A stretch of DNA of 64,000 nt, from contig NC_079489.1 in assembly GCF_020520425.1 (NCBI RefSeq), positions 78,467,310 through 78,531,309 of the forward strand, written 5' to 3'. This document shows, piece by piece, positions 59,801-64,000 of this stretch. How positions within the stretch are numbered: position 1 is the stretch's first letter; every line of letters starts with the position of its first letter. The stretch comes from Spinacia oleracea. Lineage: Eukaryota; Streptophyta; Magnoliopsida; Caryophyllales; Amaranthaceae. Both the position numbers and the translations under genes were made by a program. The notes beneath the pieces are model-generated. The model did no database searches. It was given only the letters and a program-made list of their open reading frames with translations, and had not been told where the DNA came from.

Positions 59801-61512
59801 AAACTTTTTCATAGTCTTGAAATAATTCCTTGCTCGAACAAATGTGGCGAGTTGCACCAGTATCAACAACCCATTCAGTCACGTTGCTCACCAGATTCAC
59901 CTCGGACACAATAGCAGCAATGATGTCTTCAGTGAGATTAGCTTGAGGCTTGTTCTCCTTTGGCTTGTTCCCGGGTCCATGTCCTTGCCTGCATTCCCTA
60001 GCTGAATGACCATACTTACCGCAAGTATAGCAATTTCCTTTAAACTGCCTTTTCTCTTTGTTGTTGTTGTTGTTCTGCCTTGTGCCATGGAACTGATTTG
60101 GACCCTTGCCTTTCGGTCCCTTATTATAACCTGCATTTCTTTTAGTTTCAACAAGATTAGCAGTAGAGGAAGAATGATCAGTAGTTTTTCCCTTGGTTTG
60201 GATACGGTTCTGCTCTTCAATATTAATGTGGGAAACGCGTTCTTGAAGGGTAAAGTCATTTTGTTTGTGTTTCATGGAATGGACATAGGTTTGCCAAGAA
60301 GGGGGTAATTTCTCAAGGAGACAGTTGGCTTGGAAAAGCTCACAGATTTTCATACCCTCAGCAACAATATAAGCACATAAATGTTCATACTCATGAACTT
60401 GATCAAGGACAGGCTTATCATCAGTCATACGGAAATTTAACCAATGACTACAAGCATTTTCTTAGTCCCAAAATCATCAGTTCCATACTTAGTTTTCAGA
60501 GCATCCCAAATTTCCATAGCATTCTTAGACTTACTATGCTCGAACAAATGTGGCGAGTTGCTCCAGTATCAACAACCCATTCAGTCACGTTGCCCACCAG
60601 ATTCACCTCGGACACAATAGCAGCAATGATGTCTTCAATGAGATTAGCTTGAGGCTTGTTCTCCTTTGGCTTGTTCCCGGGTCCATGTCCTTGCCTGCAT
60701 TCCCTAGCTGAATGACCATACATACCGCAAGTATAGCAATTTCCTTTAAACTGCCTTTTCTCTTTGTTGTTGTTGTTCTGCCTTGTGCCATGGAACTGAT
60801 TTGGACCCTTGCCTTTCGGTCCCTTATTATAACCTGCATTTCTTTTAGTTTCAACAAGATTAGCAGTAGAGGAAGAATGGTCAGTAGTTTTTCCCTTGGT
60901 TTGGATACGGCTCTGCTCTTCAATATTAATGTGGGAAACGAGTTCTTGAAGGGTAAAGTCTTTTTGTTTGTGTTTCATGGAATGGACATAGGTTTGCCAA
61001 GAAGGGGGTAATTTCTCAAGGAGACAGTTGGCTTGGAAAAGCTCACAGATTTTCATACCCTCAGCAACAATATCAGCACATAAATGTTCATACTCATGAA
61101 CTTGATCAAGGACAGGCTTATCATCAGTCATACGGAAATTTAACCAACGACTACAAGCATATTTCTTAGTCCCAAAATCATTAGTTCCATACTTAGTTTT
61201 CAGAGCATCCCAAATTTCCATAGCATTCTTAGACTTACTATAAATCATATAAAGAGAAGCAGTCATGTAATGCAACAACATCCCATGACAGGTTTTGTTA
61301 TCTTTCTCAAAATCCCTAGTGGAATTAGCAGGGGCAGCAATAACAGTAAGACAATAATCTACCCCAATTTGACCCAAGAAAAACTCCATCTTATCAGACC
61401 ACATCTTATAATTCTTCCCATCGAAAGGATCTAACTTAGACATATCAGGGATGAAAGGGTTGGGAAGCATGACAGAAGTAAAAGGGATAGCAGTAGGGAT
61501 ATTACCAGCCAT
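56867..61512 (-). pseudogene. Array unit 3 gag-pol polyprotein, with duplicated gag segment
   Basis: Begins with an intact gag ATG (61510-61512) and reads gag and the knuckle. A 706-bp duplication then repeats the gag end-knuckle-protease start (59831-60536 and 60537-61242). The knuckle in the first-read copy is CYTCGMYGHSAREC. Further lesions: an 11-bp deletion near 59797 after the protease, TAA at 59180-59182 (the same position as in unit 1), TAG at 58826-58828 and TAG at 58634-58636. RT and RNase H (56867-58621) are open and keep [11 protein letters not shown] and YVDDMLIFG. The integrase acid lost in unit 1 is Asp here (RSDRGGEY). Not functional as a whole. Confidence 0.9.
59831..61242 (-). 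repeat. 706-bp tandem duplication within unit 3 gag
   Basis: The sequence from TGCTCGAACAAATGTGGCGA (59831) onwards recurs from 60537. The junction falls directly after CATTCTTAGACTTACTA, which in the other copies continues TAAATCATAT. The two copies differ at scattered positions. Confidence 0.9.
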
Positions 61513-61551
61513 TGTAAAAATAAAACACGGAAGAAAAATTCAACTTTAGAT

Positions 61552-61951
61552 TGTAGGAACAATGACTAGTAATGAACAAATAAACTTAACTTTAACCAAG
61601 TCGTGGCGTGAATGAACACTGCCCTAAAGTTGAATTTGCCCTGTTACGTACACACGGCCTCTTGACAATCAACCTCCAGGGTTACACGACATCTATCTCG
61701 TTGGTGTAGTACAAAAAGATAGATTCAAAACGATATCTCGCCGCGCCACTCGCCCGAGCCCGAGCCCGGCCTGGCCAGGCCCTCGCGCGCGCGCGCGTGT
61801 CCGGTGGCCTAGAGCCTCCTCTCAAGTCTTCTAACAAACCTATTAGTGGAGTGAGGATATATAAAGTGGGTAAAACTCTTATTTTTTTTGTCAATGTGGG
61901 ACAAGCACAAATTTTCATTCTTTTGAAGCATAACTACCTATACTTCCAACA
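61552..61951 (-). repeat. Array LTR D, internally deleted
   Basis: Only 400 bp. Both ends match LTRs A-C, but about 277 bp are missing between AGATAGATTCAAAACGA and CGCCGCGCCACTCGCC. The TATA-like sequence and PPT-proximal start remain. Confidence 0.9.
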
Positions 61952-62500
61952 ATCCCCCACATGATTCAAAAGAACAGGAAAAACTAGGAAGGAACGTTTT
62001 GGGCAACGGAGACTTTAGTTTTGAAAGTGTCAATGTCTTTTGGACTTGAATTAACACCCAACGCATACAAAAATATCTTACAGTCGTTTTAGGTAGATTT
62101 CTCTTTGAACCTATCACGAAGTTAGTAAACTACTTTTGCGCGTTTCAACTTTTCTCAAATCAAGACTCGTTTTCGCAATTTGTAATTTTTTAGTGCCCCA
62201 CAAAATACCCGTATTTTCGTGAATGCTCTAGTGGTCCTAAGCCTTAAGGACTCTCATAGTGGATTGGGCGTAACCCCCACATTCACATAGGTAAGTTCAT
62301 CAAGTTTGTACTGTCACAAACCACCTTCTCAAGGCTATGAACTTATTAAGAGCCTTAGCTCAACCTTACGCATATGACAGTAAGAAAAATACTACACCAC
62401 TTTTATTATTAGGAATGGTAGTAGTAACAAACATGAGTTCTTTTGTGATTTCGTTTGACCCATTGAACTTAGATTTCCTAAGATGGGTGTCCAACACAAT

Positions 62501-63246
62501 TTACTCCACAATAGGCTTTAAACCTATTCCTTGTGCTGACTCAAGCACCATTTTTCTACAAAGGCCTTTGGTGAGAGGATCTGCAATATTCCTCTTGGAC
62601 TTTACATACTCGAGTGATATTACATTTTTTCTGATCAGATCTTTAACTATAGCATGCCTTATGCGAATATGCCTTCTCTTTCCATTATAGGCTTGATTTT
62701 TCGCTACCCCATTTGCAGCTTGTGAGTCACCATGCATTGAAACTGATGGAGTTGGTTTCCCCCACAATGGAATATCAGCAAGCAAACTCCTTATCCATTC
62801 AGCTTCCTGTCCTGCCAATTCTAAAGCAATAAACTCAGATTCCATAGTAGATTTGGCAATGCAAGTTTGTTTAGATGATTTCCATGATATAGCTCCTTCA
62901 GCAAGAGTAAACACATAACCACTAGTAGATTGAATTTCATCACTATTCGACACCCAATTGGCATCACAATATCCCTCAAGAACACAAGGTGCTCTATGAT
63001 AATGTAAACCCCAATTGATAGTGCCTTTCAAATACTTGAATAATCTAATCCATGCATTCAAATGATCTTGATTAGGATTATGAGTATATCTACTCAATCT
63101 ACTAACCGCATATGCTATATCAGGTCTAGTATAATTCATCAAAAACATCAAACTTCCAATAATCTTGGCATATGGTTCCTGTGATACAGAATTACCTTTG
63201 TTCTTTTTCAAATGAATACTAGAATCATATGGGGTTTGCACTGGAG
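62501..63246 (-). pseudogene. Array unit 4 RT-RNase H C-terminus, truncated
   Basis: An open frame covers the end of RT and RNase H ([10 protein letters not shown], then [40 protein letters not shown]). It is cut at 63247 by the reverse-oriented LTR, and residues before TPVQ belong to that LTR. The RNase H aspartate in HCDSQ is kept as an HGDSQ variant. The remaining part of unit 4 would lie beyond the inserted element, outside the window. Confidence 0.88.
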
Positions 63247-63850
63247 TGTGAGGGGGTCGAAAAAGCACGAGGCTAATGCGTGACCTCGTCCCTCGTGGGT
63301 GTGACGTTTCTTTTTGTCAAGTCAAGTGTAATTGGATTTCCTGTGAGTTTACACCCAATTGACTAGTAATATAGGAGTCGCTATTCAGTTTTTAACGACA
63401 ATGAGAAAAACTGACAAAACCCGGTTATCGTGACATAAAGGGAGTGCAATTATGTTTGACCACGAAGGCCATAGGTTCCCTTGTGATCCCTGGTGTGGGG
63501 ATCTCTCAACTTACACCCGCAAGGTAGAGATTGAGGGTTTGGGGGAATGTAACTACCCAGAGGAGTACTCGCTCTTCGATAACTCCAGAGGCAAGATATC
63601 CTTACCAGCTCAGCATAAATAATTGAAGGGACATGCGTTAACTATTAAACTAATCTGAGTTGATTTTAACAATATGCAACATATAATACTAGATCGATCG
63701 CGATTATCTGATTTTGATTGTTTTAAGGGACCTAGCATGATAGTTCAATTTCCCAAAATATTATCTTTATTAGGCGTGATAGAACAATCAGATTTAATAG
63801 TTTAACAGTTTATAAAAGGGCGAGGAAAGCAATTAAATCATGCAAAGGGG
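63247..63850 (-). mobile_element. Partial LTR of the LARD-like family, reverse orientation
   Basis: Starts TGTGAGGGGGTCGAAAAAGC, the complement of the 3' end of the LTRs at 9276 and 18788, and follows them for about 600 bp with many differences. Similarity fades between about 63840 and 63850. It inserted into the RT gene of array unit 4. The 5 bases before it are TGGAG, whose partner copy is outside the window. Confidence 0.88.
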
Positions 63851-63930
63851 AAAAAAAAACTTTTTCTCTCTTCTCTCTCATGGTGTGGTGCACGTTAAGG
63901 TTACCTTGCTAACGTACGCCACTCTTGAAA

Positions 63931-64000
63931 ATGGCGAGGAAGAAGAAAACGCAGAAGCTTGAGATTGCTCAAGTTAATGAGGAAGCTTCTTCTCTTCTTC
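63931..64000 (+). CDS. Start of an unidentified open frame, runs off the window
   Basis: An ATG at 63931 opens a frame of at least 23 codons, MARKKKTQKLEIAQVNEEAS and on, with a basic start. It follows an A-run, a TTTTTCTCTCTTCTCTCTC stretch and a short leader that replace the LTR sequence after about 63850. This arrangement would fit the 5' end of a LINE ORF1 or a retroelement gag inserted into the LTR, but no domain is visible in so short a piece. Confidence 0.3.
   Translation, partial: MARKKKTQKLEIAQVNEEASSLL

Larger units (their letters stand above)
45248..63246 (-). mobile_element. Tandem array of one Copia family with shared LTRs (four units, last truncated)
   Basis: The order on the + strand is LTR A (45248-45922), internal 1, LTR B (50462-51138), internal 2, LTR C (55639-56317), internal 3, LTR D (61552-61951), internal 4. 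All are in minus orientation. Only one LTR separates adjacent internals. Start-to-start spacing is 5,214, 5,177 and 5,913 bp; the last is longer by a 706-bp internal duplication. Each internal begins beside its LTR with the purine tract AATCATGTGGGGGAT and ends with a gag start codon about 39 nt from the next LTR. Such an array fits unequal recombination between LTRs of neighbouring copies rather than independent insertions. Confidence 0.92.

Overview
The window is nuclear plant DNA made almost entirely of nested transposable elements. I see no intact cellular gene, tRNA or rRNA. AT-rich spacers, GT-AG introns, CACTA elements and Copia, Gypsy and Helitron signatures all indicate a flowering plant. 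The first LTR (3971-5349) and the doublet-bearing LTR at 7815 resemble repeats I remember from Amaranthaceae such as spinach. That species guess rests on memory, not on a search.

Layout. 1-5349 is the decayed 3' part of a Ty1/copia element (+ strand) with a complete 3' LTR. It sits inside a Ty3/gypsy element read on the minus strand, whose gag-protease pieces lie at 5350-6540 and 31679-33044 and whose probable 5' LTR is about 33152-33594. The gag gene is split by a 25.1-kb CACTA (En/Spm) DNA transposon, 6544-31675, with CACTA termini and a 3-bp AAC target duplication. The CACTA element carries minus-strand tnpD/tnp2 (29751-26206) and tnpA (24087-19198) genes with recognisable introns and several inactivating lesions. 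It is itself split by an 11-kb LTR element, 7815-18788, with 1.46-kb LTRs and a perfect CACGC target duplication. That element has no gag or pol. It carries an antisense fragment of a YTH/ECT-type gene and a striking series of paired CTGGGCG palindromes. The order of events is therefore Gypsy first, then CACTA (and separately the Copia), then the large non-coding LTR element.

33595-45247 is a patchwork. It holds two eroded exons of a DNA-glycosylase-like gene, a short non-autonomous Helitron (36166-36890), the 3' part of a second CACTA element (to 38342), a truncated minus-strand Copia (38345-40237), an unclassified repeat, and a duplicated gene-like 5' end. A possible chaperonin (CCT zeta-like) exon lies just before the next block.

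45248-63246 is a head-to-tail array of one roughly 5.2-kb Copia family on the minus strand: LTR-internal-LTR-internal-LTR-internal-LTR-internal, with only a single LTR between neighbours. Unit 2 has a fully open protease-integrase-RT-RNase H frame, but its gag is broken. Units 1, 3 and 4 carry stops, frameshifts or truncation. Unit 4 is cut at 63247 by a reverse-oriented LTR of the same family as the 11-kb element, and that LTR gives way near 63850 to unrelated sequence with the start of an open frame.

The most notable observations are the shared-LTR Copia array, the palindrome doublets and captured gene fragment in the non-coding LTR element, and the cleanly delimited CACTA-in-gag nest.
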